From: Candidatus Bathyarchaeota archaeon A05DMB-4
GTDB taxonomy: Archaea; Thermoproteota; Bathyarchaeia; Bathyarchaeales; SOJC01
Length of the DNA stretch: 64,000 bases
NCBI GenBank assembly: GCA_019685575.1
Contig: JABFQO010000002.1
Coordinates: forward strand, 1 to 64,000
Reading direction: 5' to 3'
Below, piece by piece: positions 1-8,361 of this stretch (its first letter is position 1; every line of letters begins with the position of its first letter). Below the pieces are notes generated by a model, which had not been told where the DNA came from, did no database searches, and worked only from the letters and a program-made list of their open reading frames with translations. A program made the position numbers and the translations under genes.

Positions 1-29
1 AAAGAATCTCCGAGGTTATTCCAAAATTA

Positions 30-103
30 GCCGAGGTAGCTCAGCCTGGGAGAGCACCCGGCTGAAGACCGGGTTGTCGCCGGTTCAAACCCGGCCCTCG
101 GCA
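30..103 (+). tRNA. tRNA-Phe (GAA)
   Basis: A complete cloverleaf can be folded. The acceptor stem GCCGAGG pairs with CCTCGGC, the anticodon stem CCCGG/CCGGG (57-61 with 69-73) closes a seven-base loop with anticodon GAA at 64-66, and the T arm carries GGTTCAAAC. The discriminator is A103. It is followed by CCG, so the terminal CCA is not fully encoded. No intron interrupts the anticodon loop. The acetyltransferase gene on the opposite strand ends three bases beyond it. Confidence 0.96.
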
Positions 104-106
104 CCG

Positions 107-637
107 TTATTCTAGTAGCAGTTGCATTAGTATTCTGTCGGTGTATGTGCCGTTGAGGAATTTCACGTCACGAGTTAATCTACCACATTTTTTGTATCCG
201 CATTTTTTGTACACATGGAACGCTCTCTTGTTTGAAGCGTAAACAGAAAGTTGCAAGATTTCAAAACCACGCTTTTTCGCAATTTCGATAAACGTTTTTG
301 TTAGTGCCGTGCCTAATCCCAAGTTGCGGTAGCCTTTGCGGATGAAAATGCCAAACTCGGCAACGTGCGACCGCTTTTCGGTCATGGGATGGATGCTTGC
401 ACCGCCGACGATTCTGCTATCTACTCTGGCAACAAGATAGAGCACACTTGATTTTCTGCTTCGCTCGAACCATTTGCGCTCTTCTTCCATATCAGTGATC
501 TCGTTATTCATGAATAGGTATTTGCCTTCACGAATTACGCTGTTGAGTGCTTCAACAAGTTGGGGCAAGTCGTCTTCTTTTAGCCAATCAAGCGTCGCCG
601 TTCGCCCATCCTTCAGCATTACTGTCTGGTAAACCAT
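107..637 (-). CDS. GNAT family N-acetyltransferase (RimI/RimJ-like)
   Basis: This 176-residue protein has the single-domain GNAT fold expected to transfer an acetyl group from acetyl-CoA to an amine. The acetyl-CoA-binding segment is visible at about residues 100-112, where the RxxGLGTAL pattern follows a beta strand, and a C-terminal ASNKRAFHVYKKCGY block is typical of RimJ/RimL-type members. The substrate cannot be read from the sequence; ribosomal protein, other protein N-termini or a small amine are all possible. It converges on tRNA-Phe and stands alone. The ATG at 637 is the first start in frame. Confidence 0.85.
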   Translation of the reverse strand: MVYQTVMLKDGRTATLDWLKEDDLPQLVEALNSVIREGKYLFMNNEITDMEEERKWFERSRKSSVLYLVARVDSRIVGGASIHPMTEKRSHVAEFGIFIRKGYRNLGLGTALTKTFIEIAKKRGFEILQLSVYASNKRAFHVYKKCGYKKCGRLTRDVKFLNGTYTDRILMQLLLE

Positions 638-716
638 CGTTCATGCACAATCCTTCAGAAAGATTTTAAGACAAGCAAATAAATGTGTATACTCTCCACA
701 AAACTGGCGTCACAGT

Positions 717-791
717 GCGGCTGTAGTCTAGCCTGGTTTAGGACGTCAGCCTGCCACGTTGAGAACCCGGGTTCAAATCCCGGCAGCCGCA
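717..791 (+). tRNA. tRNA-Gly (GCC)
   Basis: The acceptor stem GCGGCTG pairs with CAGCCGC (784-790). The anticodon stem TCAGC/GTTGA encloses the loop CTGCCAC with anticodon GCC at 753-755. The T arm contains GGTTCAAAT. The discriminator A791 is followed by an encoded CCA at 792-794, unlike tRNA-Phe at the start of the window. An AT-rich stretch 30-40 bases upstream is the likely promoter. Confidence 0.96.
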
Positions 792-843
792 CCAAAACTA
801 CCTTGCAGATAAATGGTTAAACTGAAAAAGGCGTAACTGTCGG

Positions 844-1401
844 CTAAATCAGATGTTCCACGAGGATCTTTATTCCGATACCTATTAAAACGAAGCCGCC
901 AACGATCTCTATTTTATTCTCAAAAAGATGCCCTAATTTTGCGCCCGCAAAAACGCCCATCAACGAGAACAGAAATGTTACTGTTCCAATTATTATGACC
1001 GGGGCAGCGATTGAAATTTTCAAAAATGCAAAACTCAAACCTACAGCCAAGGCGTCAATACTAGTAGCGACGGATAAAACCAGCAGAACGTATAAGGTCA
1101 ACGGCTTGCTCTCTTCCTTATGAGATTCTATTTTTGGCGAATCGAAAATCATTTTACCACCGATAAAACTTAGCAACCCGAAAGCCATCCAGTGATCCAC
1201 GCCTGAAATAAAACCTACCAAACTAAGCCCAGCCAGCCATCCAACAATAGGCATGAAAGCCTGAAAACCGCCAAAAAACAACGCGATTTTTAGGGCGTTA
1301 TTGATTTTTACGCGTTTAATCGCAATTCCGCTTGTAACAGAAACTGCCATGGCGTCCATCGCTAATCCGAATGCAATTAATGTGATTGTAACAATGTCCA
1401 T
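844..1401 (-). CDS. mntP: MntP-like manganese efflux pump
   Basis: This is a six-helix membrane protein of the MntP (DUF204) family, which exports Mn2+ from the cytoplasm. Two homologous halves each carry the signature acidic motif: GLAMDAMAVS near the N-terminus and SIDALAVGLSFA in the middle, with the aspartates inside membrane helices. Family members begin directly with the first helix, so the ATG at 1401 is preferred. An in-frame ATG at 1452 would add 17 atypical residues but lies closer to the TATA-like TTTAAAA near 1485. No Mn riboswitch is recognisable upstream. It appears monocistronic. Confidence 0.88.
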   Translation of the reverse strand: MDIVTITLIAFGLAMDAMAVSVTSGIAIKRVKINNALKIALFFGGFQAFMPIVGWLAGLSLVGFISGVDHWMAFGLLSFIGGKMIFDSPKIESHKEESKPLTLYVLLVLSVATSIDALAVGLSFAFLKISIAAPVIIIGTVTFLFSLMGVFAGAKLGHLFENKIEIVGGFVLIGIGIKILVEHLI

Positions 1402-1548
1402 GTGTGTCACTTGTGAAGAGAGGGCTGATACGCCTATCAAGTATTTAGGCATATTGACGCTGTTTTGGCAGAATCTCCAGTTAGTTTTAAAGAGTTCTTC
1501 ATAAAAGAAACGATGAACGCCTAGGTTTGTTTAATGTCTTCTGTTGTG

Positions 1549-1830
1549 TCATGCTGGTTTGGTCGTCTTTAGTTCCCTCAAGGCGAATTCTGAAAGCCAA
1601 TATTTGCCAAGTTTCTCTTCGGCTTCTTCCAAAATATCAATCATGCCACTTAACGCTTTTTTCGATATTAGAAGCTTAACGTCAGAGCGGCCGCCGTAGG
1701 GTTTTTGGTTCACGATTACCTCGACATCCTTATAGTTAACCAAAGAAACTTCGAGTTGCCCATGAATAAAGTCTGCTTCACTAACAAGGAGCCCACTAGC
1801 TAACGGTATCTTCTTCTTAAGCCTTGCCAT
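1549..1830 (-). CDS. conserved hypothetical protein, 93 aa
   Basis: A small soluble protein that I do not recognise. It starts with a basic tail (MARLKKKI), continues with alternating hydrophobic strands, and has a helical second half rich in Leu, Glu and Lys (DILEEAEEKLGKYW). There are no cysteines, signal peptide or membrane helix. A strong Shine-Dalgarno GGAGG lies 8 nt before the ATG, which supports it as a real gene. That Shine-Dalgarno forms one arm of GGAG-GCAGT-CTCC directly before the start codon. It follows the mutase operon at a distance of about 190 bases and may be independent. Confidence 0.7.
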   Translation of the reverse strand: MARLKKKIPLASGLLVSEADFIHGQLEVSLVNYKDVEVIVNQKPYGGRSDVKLLISKKALSGMIDILEEAEEKLGKYWLSEFALRELKTTKPA

Positions 1831-2016
1831 GGAGACTGCCTCCGCATCATTTTGTGCATCACTAAGGAGTTAAGTCTTACGACTTTAGAATCTATGCGTT
1901 AGAGGCTGCTTTGAGTTTTTTTCTTTTGGAAGTTGATGTTATCGTGTTTTTGGTAGGGCGCTTGTTCTGTACTCAAGTTGTTGTGGAGCCTTGGCCAGAG
2001 ACGATGGGTAGATTTT

Positions 2017-2550
2017 CTAAAACTCTATTCCTTTTCTGGGCTTTGTTCCCTTTGTGTAAGGGTGTTTGATTTCCTTCATTTCTGTAACTAAATCAGCAAG
2101 CTCAATAATTTCTCGCGGCGCGTTACGTCCGGTTAAAACAAGTTCCACGTGATCTGGCTTGTTTTTAATAAGATCGATGACTTTGCTTAACTCTAAAAGT
2201 TTTAGATGGAGTGCTACGTTGATTTCGTCTAAAACTACAAAATCGTAATCGCCACTTTCGACAACTTTTTCCGCTAATGCAAAGGCTTCTTCCGCGAGTT
2301 GCATGTCCTTCTGGTTTGGCGGCGTTTCGGTGATAAATTTGCCTCGGCCGAATGCTTTCAATGTAATGTTAGGAAGCTGTTTTACTGAGTAAAGCTCGCC
2401 GTAGTCAAACCCGCCTTTTATAAATTGAATCACATAAACTTTGAAGCCTCTTCCAACCGCACGTAATGCTAGCCCAAAAGCGGCTGAAGTCTTGCCTTTT
2501 CCATCGCCAGTATATACCTGCACCAAACCCTTTTCTAAACGTTCTCGCAT
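2017..2550 (-). CDS. cobO: cob(I)alamin adenosyltransferase, CobA/BtuR type
   Basis: It transfers the adenosyl group of ATP to reduced corrinoid and so makes the adenosylcobalamin needed by the mutase encoded upstream. The 177-residue length fits the CobA/CobO/BtuR family. The P-loop GDGKGKTS is at residues 15-22, followed by conserved GRGFKVYVIQF, and VLDEINVAL gives the Walker B-like strand. It starts 11 bases after meaB with AGGTGT as ribosome-binding site, so it is the last gene of a mutase maturation operon. This pairing is a direct functional link: cofactor supply, G-protein chaperone and enzyme in one transcript. Confidence 0.93.
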   Translation of the reverse strand: MRERLEKGLVQVYTGDGKGKTSAAFGLALRAVGRGFKVYVIQFIKGGFDYGELYSVKQLPNITLKAFGRGKFITETPPNQKDMQLAEEAFALAEKVVESGDYDFVVLDEINVALHLKLLELSKVIDLIKNKPDHVELVLTGRNAPREIIELADLVTEMKEIKHPYTKGTKPRKGIEF

Positions 2551-2561
2551 AGAGGCAACAC

Positions 2562-3518
2562 CTAATCTTTGTTGTTTTTCAATTTTTTAGCGATTACATT
2601 TTCTGCTGCGGTGTATGGGTCAACTTCTCGTGCTAAAATTTTCTCGAGAATCTTGTCAAACTCACGTTTCTTCTTTAAGTCATTCAAGAACGATTCCTCG
2701 ATCTTTTGCCTGAGCACCTCGAAAAACTCAGTTTCCACTTGTTCTCTTCGTTTTGATGCAAAAGCGCCTTTTTCCAGATATTTTCTATGTTCCTCAATTT
2801 TTTCCACAAGTTGGCTTACGCCTTTACCTTCGATGGCAATGGTTTTTACTACGACAGGTTTCCACTCTTGTTTTCCGCTGTTCATCTCCAGCATGGTACG
2901 AATGTCGATCACTGCTCTGTCGGCGTTTTCTCTGTCTGCTTTGTTTACCACGAAAATATCGCCGATTTCCATGATTCCCGCCTTAATCGCTTGTATCTCG
3001 TCTCCAAGACCCGGCGCCAAAACAACAAGGATTGTGTGAGCAACTTTTATTATATCGACTTCGGATTGCCCTGCACCAACGGTTTCCACGATTATTACGT
3101 CTTTTCCAGAAGCGTCCAAAACACACACTGCATCCTTTGTCGCCCTTGCAAGACCTCCTAGATTGTTGCGTGTTGCCATGCTTCGGATAAAAACTCCTTC
3201 GTCTGCGCTGAGTTCTTGCATGCGAATTCTGTCTCCGAGAAAAGCGCCCCCTGTGAAGGGGCTTGAGGGATCCACGGCGATTACGCCCACAGTCTTGTTT
3301 TTATGTCTGAATTCTTTAACCAGTTTTCCAACCAACGTGCTCTTGCCGCAGCCGCCGGGGCCTGTTACGCCGATTATGTGGGCATTTCCCCCGTGCCGAT
3401 AAAGTTGTGACATCATTTGTTGTGTTTTGGGATGATTGTTTTCGATCAGGGTTATAGCTCTAGCTATGGAGCGTCGGTCACCCTTAAGCACCATTCTGGC
3501 GAGTTCTTCGTAACTCAA
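2562..3518 (-). CDS. meaB: methylmalonyl-CoA mutase-associated GTPase MeaB
   Basis: A G3E-family GTPase that protects methylmalonyl-CoA mutase and gates loading of adenosylcobalamin. It has 318 residues, the usual length. The P-loop GPGGCGKS is at 53-60, VDPSSPFTGGAFLGDRIRM is the family switch region, ETVGAGQSE gives the G3 region and NKAD is the guanine-specificity motif. The C-terminal helices match the dimerisation arm. The start is a TTG, 18 bases after the mutase small subunit. It belongs to the ArgK/MeaB group; the operon context makes mutase the obvious client rather than isobutyryl-CoA mutase. Confidence 0.93.
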   Translation of the reverse strand: MSYEELARMVLKGDRRSIARAITLIENNHPKTQQMMSQLYRHGGNAHIIGVTGPGGCGKSTLVGKLVKEFRHKNKTVGVIAVDPSSPFTGGAFLGDRIRMQELSADEGVFIRSMATRNNLGGLARATKDAVCVLDASGKDVIIVETVGAGQSEVDIIKVAHTILVVLAPGLGDEIQAIKAGIMEIGDIFVVNKADRENADRAVIDIRTMLEMNSGKQEWKPVVVKTIAIEGKGVSQLVEKIEEHRKYLEKGAFASKRREQVETEFFEVLRQKIEESFLNDLKKKREFDKILEKILAREVDPYTAAENVIAKKLKNNKD

Positions 3519-3535
3519 ATGTATCAGCTTTCTTG

Positions 3536-3943
3536 TCAGATTTTTTTCTTTACGTTTTCTTTTACATACTTCACCAAGGTTTCGGTTGGTGTGCCGGGTC
3601 CGAAAATTTCTTTTATGCCTATTTTTTTCATTTCGGGGACGTCTTCTTCTGGTATGATTCCGCCGGCGAAGACCAAAACATCATTGAGTCCTTTTTCTTT
3701 GATGAGTTCCATGATTCGTGGGAACAATGTTGTGTGTGCGCCGGAGAGTATGCTTAAGCCGATTACGTCGACGTCTTCTTGTAGTGCGGTTTCAACGATT
3801 TGTTCTGGTGTTTGCCGCAGTCCGGTGTATATGACTTCCATGCCGGCGTCTCTCAAGGCTCGGGCGACGATTTTTGCTCCTCTGTCGTGGCTGTCAAGTC
3901 CGGGTTTTGCGATTAGAACTCGAATTTTTCGTTCTTGATTCAT
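3536..3943 (-). CDS. mcmA2: methylmalonyl-CoA mutase, cobalamin-binding subunit
   Basis: A stand-alone B12-binding domain of about 136 residues. The histidine-on loop DxHxxG is visible as D17, H19 and G22, followed by the Rossmann-like strands [13 protein letters not shown] and [11 protein letters not shown] that bind the nucleotide tail. In bacteria this domain is fused to the catalytic barrel; many archaea split it as here. I chose the ATG at 3943 because GAGG lies 7 bases upstream; another ATG is two codons earlier. It is 15 bases from the large subunit and 18 from meaB. Confidence 0.93.
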   Translation of the reverse strand: MNQERKIRVLIAKPGLDSHDRGAKIVARALRDAGMEVIYTGLRQTPEQIVETALQEDVDVIGLSILSGAHTTLFPRIMELIKEKGLNDVLVFAGGIIPEEDVPEMKKIGIKEIFGPGTPTETLVKYVKENVKKKI

Positions 3944-3958
3944 GCACATTCCTCATGC

Positions 3959-5641
3959 TTATATGATTATTAATTCTTTGTATTCGCCGTATACGCCTCG
4001 TAGCACATCGCAGATTTCGCCGAGGGTGGCGTAGGCTTTTACGGCGTCTATTATTGTGGGCATTAGGTTTTGGTTTTTTTCTGCGTCATCGTGTAGTTTG
4101 TCGAGGGTTTGTTTTACTTTTTTGTTGTCGCGTTCTTTGCGGGTTTTTTGTAGTCTTTTGATTTGGTCTTCTTCTACTTTTGGGTCAACGCGTAGTAGTG
4201 GGATGGTTATGCATTCGTTTGCGATTTTGTAGTCGTTTACGCCTACGATCTTTCTTTTGTGAGTGTCGATTTCTTGTTGGTATTTGAAGGCGCTGTCGGC
4301 GATTTCTTTTTGGAAGAATCCTTTCTCGATTGCGGTGTATACGCCTCCCATGTTGTCGATTTTTTCGATGTATTTTGTGGCTTTTTCTTCCATTTCGTTT
4401 GTTAGGGCTTCTACGTAATAAGATCCGCCGATGGCGTCAACTGTGTTTGCTACGCCGCTTTCGTGGGCGATTATTTGTTGTGTTCTGAGGGCTACGCGTA
4501 CGGCTTCTTCTGAGGGTAGGCATAGTGCTTCGTCGAAACTGTTGGTGTGGAGTGATTGGGTGCCGCCTAAAACTGCTGCGAGGGATTGTATTGTTACTCG
4601 GATTATGTTGTTTAATGGTTGTTGTGCTGTGAGTGTGCAGCCTGAGGTTTGAACGTGCATGCGCATCCACATTGAACGGGGTTTTTTGGCTTTGAATCTT
4701 TCCCGCATTATTCGTGCCCACAGTCTGCGGGCGGCGCGGAACTTGGCGATTTCTTCGAAAAGGTCGTTGTGTGATGCGAAGAAGAAGGATAAGCGTGGAG
4801 CGAATTCGTCAACGTTCATTCCGCGTTCTAGTGCGGATTCTACATAGGCGATTCCGTCGTAAAGCGTGAAGGCGAGTTCTTGTACTGCGCTGGCGCCGGC
4901 TTCGCGGATGTGGTAGCCGCTTATGCTTATTGGGTTCCATCGTGGTAGGTTTTTTGCGCAGTATTCGATTATGTCGGTGACGAGTTTTACGGATGGTTTA
5001 GGTGGGAATATGCATAGTTTTTGGGCGAAGAATTCTTTGAGCATATCGTTTTGTGTTGTTCCTCCGAGCATGGTTCTAGGAACGCCTTGTTTGTCTCCGA
5101 TGGCGATGTACATTGCTAAGAGTACGGCTGCGGGTCCGTTTATTGTCATGCTAGTTGTGACTTTGTCGACAGGGATGCCGTCGAAGAGGATTTCAAAATC
5201 TTTTAGCGAACTGATTGCTACGCCGCATCTGCCGACTTCGCCTTGGGCTTTTGGGTGGTCTGAATCGTAGCCCGTGATGGTTGGGTAGTCGAAGGCTATG
5301 CTTAGGCCGGTTTCGCCTTCGCTGAGTAGGTATTTGAAGCGTTTGTTGGTTTGTTCTGCGGTGCCGAAGCCGCTGAATTGGCGCATTGTCCAGAGTCTGC
5401 CGCGGTGCATGGTGGCGTGGATGCCGCGGGTGAATGGGTATTCTCCGGGAAAGCCTATGTCGCGTGTGTAGTTCATGTTTTGGATGTCTTCGGGTGTGTA
5501 GAGTCGGTTGATTCTGGCTCCTGAAGTGTTGTGAAACTCCTTTTGACGTTCTGGATGTTCGCTTAGCCATTTTGGCAGGGTGGTTTGTTGCCATCGTTCT
5601 TTTTCTCGGGTTATTCGTGCGAGTTCTTTTTTGTCGAACAT
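3959..5641 (-). CDS. mcmA1: methylmalonyl-CoA mutase, large (catalytic) subunit
   Basis: The TIM-barrel subunit that interconverts methylmalonyl-CoA and succinyl-CoA using adenosylcobalamin from the partner subunit. At 560 residues from the ATG at 5641 it has the normal length. Recognisable blocks include [20 protein letters not shown] with the substrate-binding Tyr/Arg region, [22 protein letters not shown] and [17 protein letters not shown]. The frame stays open upstream to 5866, but that extension is basic, low-complexity and overlaps a dispersed repeat, so I exclude it. The coding strand is strikingly A/C-rich compared with most neighbours. No methylmalonyl-CoA epimerase is in the window. 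Confidence 0.95.
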   Translation of the reverse strand: MFDKKELARITREKERWQQTTLPKWLSEHPERQKEFHNTSGARINRLYTPEDIQNMNYTRDIGFPGEYPFTRGIHATMHRGRLWTMRQFSGFGTAEQTNKRFKYLLSEGETGLSIAFDYPTITGYDSDHPKAQGEVGRCGVAISSLKDFEILFDGIPVDKVTTSMTINGPAAVLLAMYIAIGDKQGVPRTMLGGTTQNDMLKEFFAQKLCIFPPKPSVKLVTDIIEYCAKNLPRWNPISISGYHIREAGASAVQELAFTLYDGIAYVESALERGMNVDEFAPRLSFFFASHNDLFEEIAKFRAARRLWARIMRERFKAKKPRSMWMRMHVQTSGCTLTAQQPLNNIIRVTIQSLAAVLGGTQSLHTNSFDEALCLPSEEAVRVALRTQQIIAHESGVANTVDAIGGSYYVEALTNEMEEKATKYIEKIDNMGGVYTAIEKGFFQKEIADSAFKYQQEIDTHKRKIVGVNDYKIANECITIPLLRVDPKVEEDQIKRLQKTRKERDNKKVKQTLDKLHDDAEKNQNLMPTIIDAVKAYATLGEICDVLRGVYGEYKELIII

Positions 5642-5746
5642 TGGGGAGTGCCTCGTTAGATTATTCATACGATTACGCAAACGTCCTAAAAAGTTATTTC
5701 TTTCGACGGCTGGTTTCGGGTATTCGCGGGTTGGCTTGGTCTTTTC

Positions 5747-5806
5747 GGGTTTTTTCTGTGTGCGCGACGTTTCTCTCCTCCCTCTTCCATATATGATCCT
5801 ATTAGG
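5747..5806 (+). repeat. dispersed 60-bp repeat, copy 1
   Basis: This segment matches 48308-48365. The rightmost 27 bases (5780-5806), containing CTTCCATATATGATCC and ending TATTAGG, are identical. The left half agrees with a few substitutions and indels, starting from GGGTTTTT. It contains the short palindromes CATATATG and CCTA-T-TAGG. It lies about 105 bases upstream of the mutase large-subunit start, in the opposite orientation. It codes for nothing convincing on either strand. Confidence 0.75.
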
Positions 5807-5934
5807 CGCGCGCGCTGCGCGAAGTACTGTCTTGGTATGCATTTTTCGGCTTACCTTATGGGGCATATTCTCATCTGCACCTATTAGCGATAGACGCTGT
5901 TAACATTGACATCGCAATAAACACTGCAATCGCT

Positions 5935-6255
5935 TTGTTTGCAATACTAACTGTCTTACTATTAGAGACTTTAATTGGAGCGGCTGTTTGCGCAGTGGTC
6001 ACTTTTCTTACAGCCATAATCAAAATCGACTATGAAGCCTTATATCGAGACCATAATAGCGACGGCTCTTTTGATTCTTGGTTTGATGTAGCCCCTTGGA
6101 CCTTATACATGGTGTGGGCTGGTTGGATGTTGGTTCTGACACCTTCATATGTTTGGCGAGTAACCATGCTCGGGGCATATATAATAAAGAACCGAGAAGA
6201 ACCCTCATCATCGCTTGGATACAAATTAGGATGTGGAAAGGCATTTATTGCATAG
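5935..6255 (+). CDS. hypothetical membrane protein, possibly 5'-truncated
   Basis: I do not recognise this protein. It has two or three hydrophobic segments (about residues 1-28, and 52-78 around APWTLYMVWAGWMLVLTPSYVW) with an acidic, polar stretch between them. The only start codon near the beginning is TTG at 5935, without a clear Shine-Dalgarno. The same frame is open and hydrophobic further upstream toward the repeat copy ending at 5806, so the original 5' end may be lost or the start may be misjudged. The next gene, also a membrane protein, follows after nine bases, suggesting a two-gene unit. Confidence 0.45.
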   Translation: MFAILTVLLLETLIGAAVCAVVTFLTAIIKIDYEALYRDHNSDGSFDSWFDVAPWTLYMVWAGWMLVLTPSYVWRVTMLGAYIIKNREEPSSSLGYKLGCGKAFIA

Positions 6256-6264
6256 CATTGCAGG

Positions 6265-6657
6265 ATGGCTATAATGATTCTTAGTGTGGAATCGATGTTT
6301 TCGGAGCAATTAATACGTCATGTGATAAATTTTATTTTGCTCATTGCACTTTTGGCACCAGTTTTAATGGTTGCCATGAAACTCAAACGCAGAAAAGTAA
6401 TAATTATTCAATGTTTCATCGAAGTTGCTTATTTTCTATCTCTAATCGCTTATCTGATGGATGGATTTTACAGCGGAGTAACAATTGACTACGTACTCAA
6501 CACCATTAATACGTATAAAGGCGAAATATTCGTATGGCTTATGCATTTCATCTTTCTAATTGGTCTTTGGTTTAGGTTTATCAGAAAATTGCCAGATGGA
6601 AAAAATGATCAGCAGGACCAATCGAAATTAACACAAAGGATGGATCAGAGCCTCTAG
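6265..6657 (+). CDS. hypothetical membrane protein, 130 aa
   Basis: Three hydrophobic segments are visible, at about residues 16-38, 46-65 and 88-105. They are separated by a basic loop (KLKRRK) and a loop with charged and aromatic residues. The C-terminal 25 residues are polar and Gln/Asp-rich, presumably cytoplasmic. No family is recognisable. It starts with ATG at 6265, nine bases after the preceding small membrane protein. Nothing but this pairing hints at function. Confidence 0.5.
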   Translation: MAIMILSVESMFSEQLIRHVINFILLIALLAPVLMVAMKLKRRKVIIIQCFIEVAYFLSLIAYLMDGFYSGVTIDYVLNTINTYKGEIFVWLMHFIFLIGLWFRFIRKLPDGKNDQQDQSKLTQRMDQSL

Positions 6658-6799
6658 CATAGTGCGAAGACAAATCGTCAAAGCATAATATGTTAGCGCA
6701 ATATGAGCCTCTGAACTATCCGCCAATTGGCACTCTAATTTCCGGATCCAAAAATATAGCATTCAAGTTTAAATCAAGCTGTGCGCACATATCGCAAAT

Positions 6800-7060
6800 T
6801 TAGCTGTATAGTGTTAGGACTTTTCTTATTCCGTCTATTGACAAGTGGTACTTGTCCTGTCCTTCCACGTTAACCATCTTAACATAGCCCAGTTCGCTTA
6901 GCTTGCGTAAATGCTCCTGAACCGTCTTAGGCTCCATTGTCGTCCATTTGGCAATCTCGTCCATCGTCAACGCCTTCTCCGCATTAATCGCGCCGATGTT
7001 ATGCATCATGCACAAGAAACGGAACTCCTCGGGCAAATTCGGGCTGTAATAAAGCGACAT
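6800..7060 (-). CDS. winged-helix transcriptional regulator
   Basis: An 86-residue winged helix-turn-helix protein. The recognition region reads TMDEIAKWTTMEPKTVQEHLRKLSELGYV, followed by the wing VNVEGQDKYHLSIDGIRKVL, the arrangement of MarR/ArsR-like archaeal regulators. It has no ligand domain. It starts four bases after the stop of the glycosyltransferase, and its Shine-Dalgarno GGAGG sits inside that gene, so the two are co-translated. As the last gene of a glucan-metabolism transcript it may control that transcript; the palindrome at 8277-8290 is a plausible target. That link is inference. Confidence 0.8.
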   Translation of the reverse strand: MSLYYSPNLPEEFRFLCMMHNIGAINAEKALTMDEIAKWTTMEPKTVQEHLRKLSELGYVKMVNVEGQDKYHLSIDGIRKVLTLYS

Positions 7061-7064
7061 GCTC

Positions 7065-8231
7065 TCACTTGGCGCCTCCTTTCACGACATCCTCATAAAG
7101 TTCCGTAGTCTTCTTAGCAACTGCTTCCCAACTATAAACCTTCCGCACCGCCTCCAACCCGTTCCGAACCAACCACTCCGCGTGCCCACTGTTACTCAAA
7201 ACCCTGTCCACACCCCACGCGATCGAATCCGGATTACGCATGTACACATACACCCCCGTCCGGTCGTGCTCAACCACCTCAGCCAACCCGCCCACCTGAC
7301 TCGCCACAACGGGCACACCTGCCGCCATCCCCTCCAAAGCAACAATCCCAAAAGGCTCATAAACACTCGGCACAACCAAAACATCCGCACTCCGCATAAG
7401 CACAACCAACTCGCTGTCAGGAATAAAACCCGTAAAGTTGATTCTCCACCTCTGCCCCGTCTGGTTTGCCAACCACTCTAAATGCCCACGCAACCACCCT
7501 TCTCCCACGATCACAAACTTCGCACCCGGATACTTCGCAGAAATCTTCGGCACTGCCTGAATCAAATACTCCACACCCTTCTGCGGCACCAAACGCCCCA
7601 CATACAAAATCAACTTCTCACCCCAACCCACACCGTACCGCTGCCGCACGGCACCCTTATCCACATCCACCTGAAACTTCGCCGCATCCACCGCGTTCGG
7701 AATAATCCACACCTTATCCCACGGCACCTTAAAATGACCACACACCTCGTGCCGCATACTCCAAGTAGTAACTATAACTTTATTCGCCTCGTAAGTTGCC
7801 CACCACTCCAAACCATCAATCGTCATACTATCCACACTATGCAACGTGCTCCGCCCATACTCAGTACTATGAATCGTAGTCACCAAAGGCTTACGCAAAA
7901 AATGCTTCGCCGCAATCCCAGCCGGCGCCGTCAACCAATCATGCACATGCAAAACATCAAAATCCACACCAACATCCGCCACCCGCTTCTCAATACTATG
8001 GTTAAAAAGCAGAGTCCACGTCAAAAAATGCGGATGCCCGACCTCGCTGGGCGCACGGTAAACCTTAACACCATCGACTTCCTCAAAATTCGGCGCACCC
8101 GGAAAATCTAAAGTCACCACGTAAACCTCATGCCCCATCCTCACCAAAGCCTTCGACAAATCATGAACATGACTCGCGATGCCGCCGACAACCCGAGGCG
8201 GAAACTCCCACGTAATCTGGCAAATCTTCAA
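7065..8231 (-). CDS. glycosyltransferase family 4 (glycogen synthase-like)
   Basis: This 388-residue GT-B glycosyltransferase adds sugar from a nucleotide-sugar donor with retention of configuration. The N-terminal domain has GGIASHVHDLSKALVRMGHEV, near the residues that contact acceptor and donor phosphates. The C-terminal domain has GRLVPQKGVEYLI and the EX7E motif EPFGIVALEGMAAGVP. The neighbours, GH57 amylase and debranching enzyme, point to alpha-glucan synthesis. It is shorter than bacterial GlgA and could instead be another GT4 activity. It starts at TTG with GGAGGTG upstream. The coding strand is very G/T-rich. Confidence 0.88.
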   Translation of the reverse strand: MKICQITWEFPPRVVGGIASHVHDLSKALVRMGHEVYVVTLDFPGAPNFEEVDGVKVYRAPSEVGHPHFLTWTLLFNHSIEKRVADVGVDFDVLHVHDWLTAPAGIAAKHFLRKPLVTTIHSTEYGRSTLHSVDSMTIDGLEWWATYEANKVIVTTWSMRHEVCGHFKVPWDKVWIIPNAVDAAKFQVDVDKGAVRQRYGVGWGEKLILYVGRLVPQKGVEYLIQAVPKISAKYPGAKFVIVGEGWLRGHLEWLANQTGQRWRINFTGFIPDSELVVLMRSADVLVVPSVYEPFGIVALEGMAAGVPVVASQVGGLAEVVEHDRTGVYVYMRNPDSIAWGVDRVLSNSGHAEWLVRNGLEAVRKVYSWEAVAKKTTELYEDVVKGGAK

Positions 8232-8276
8232 CCGCAGGCACCTCCACGCACGTGAAGTCTCCTATATTCGCATGAG

Positions 8277-8290
8277 GCGTTAATTAACGC
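8277..8290. promoter_or_regulatory. 14-bp perfect palindrome at predicted transcription start (operator candidate)
   Basis: GCGTTAATTAACGC is perfectly self-complementary. On the minus strand the TATA-like TTTAAA at 8312-8317 lies 26 bases from its near end, so the palindrome covers the predicted transcription start of the glycosyltransferase-regulator unit. A bound repressor here would block initiation. Confidence 0.5.
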
Positions 8291-8311
8291 TTACTCTACA
8301 AGCTAACCACA

Positions 8312-8317
8312 TTTAAA
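8312..8317 (-). promoter_or_regulatory. TATA box for the glycosyltransferase unit
   Basis: TTTAAA in an AT-rich setting about 80 bases before the TTG start at 8231, followed by the palindrome at the expected +1 position. The resulting leader of about 57 bases carries the GGAGGTG ribosome-binding site. Confidence 0.5.
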
Positions 8318-8361
8318 ACTGAATGCATAAAAAATGACACGCACACAAAACACGCCACAAC

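Noticed and set aside
2569-3938. Plus-strand open frames opposite meaB and mcmA2
   Set aside because: Ser/Phe-rich antisense translations of well-supported genes.
5642-5866. 75-residue N-terminal extension of the mutase large subunit
   Set aside because: It is basic, low-complexity and overlaps a noncoding dispersed repeat; the conserved mutase start and normal length begin at 5641.
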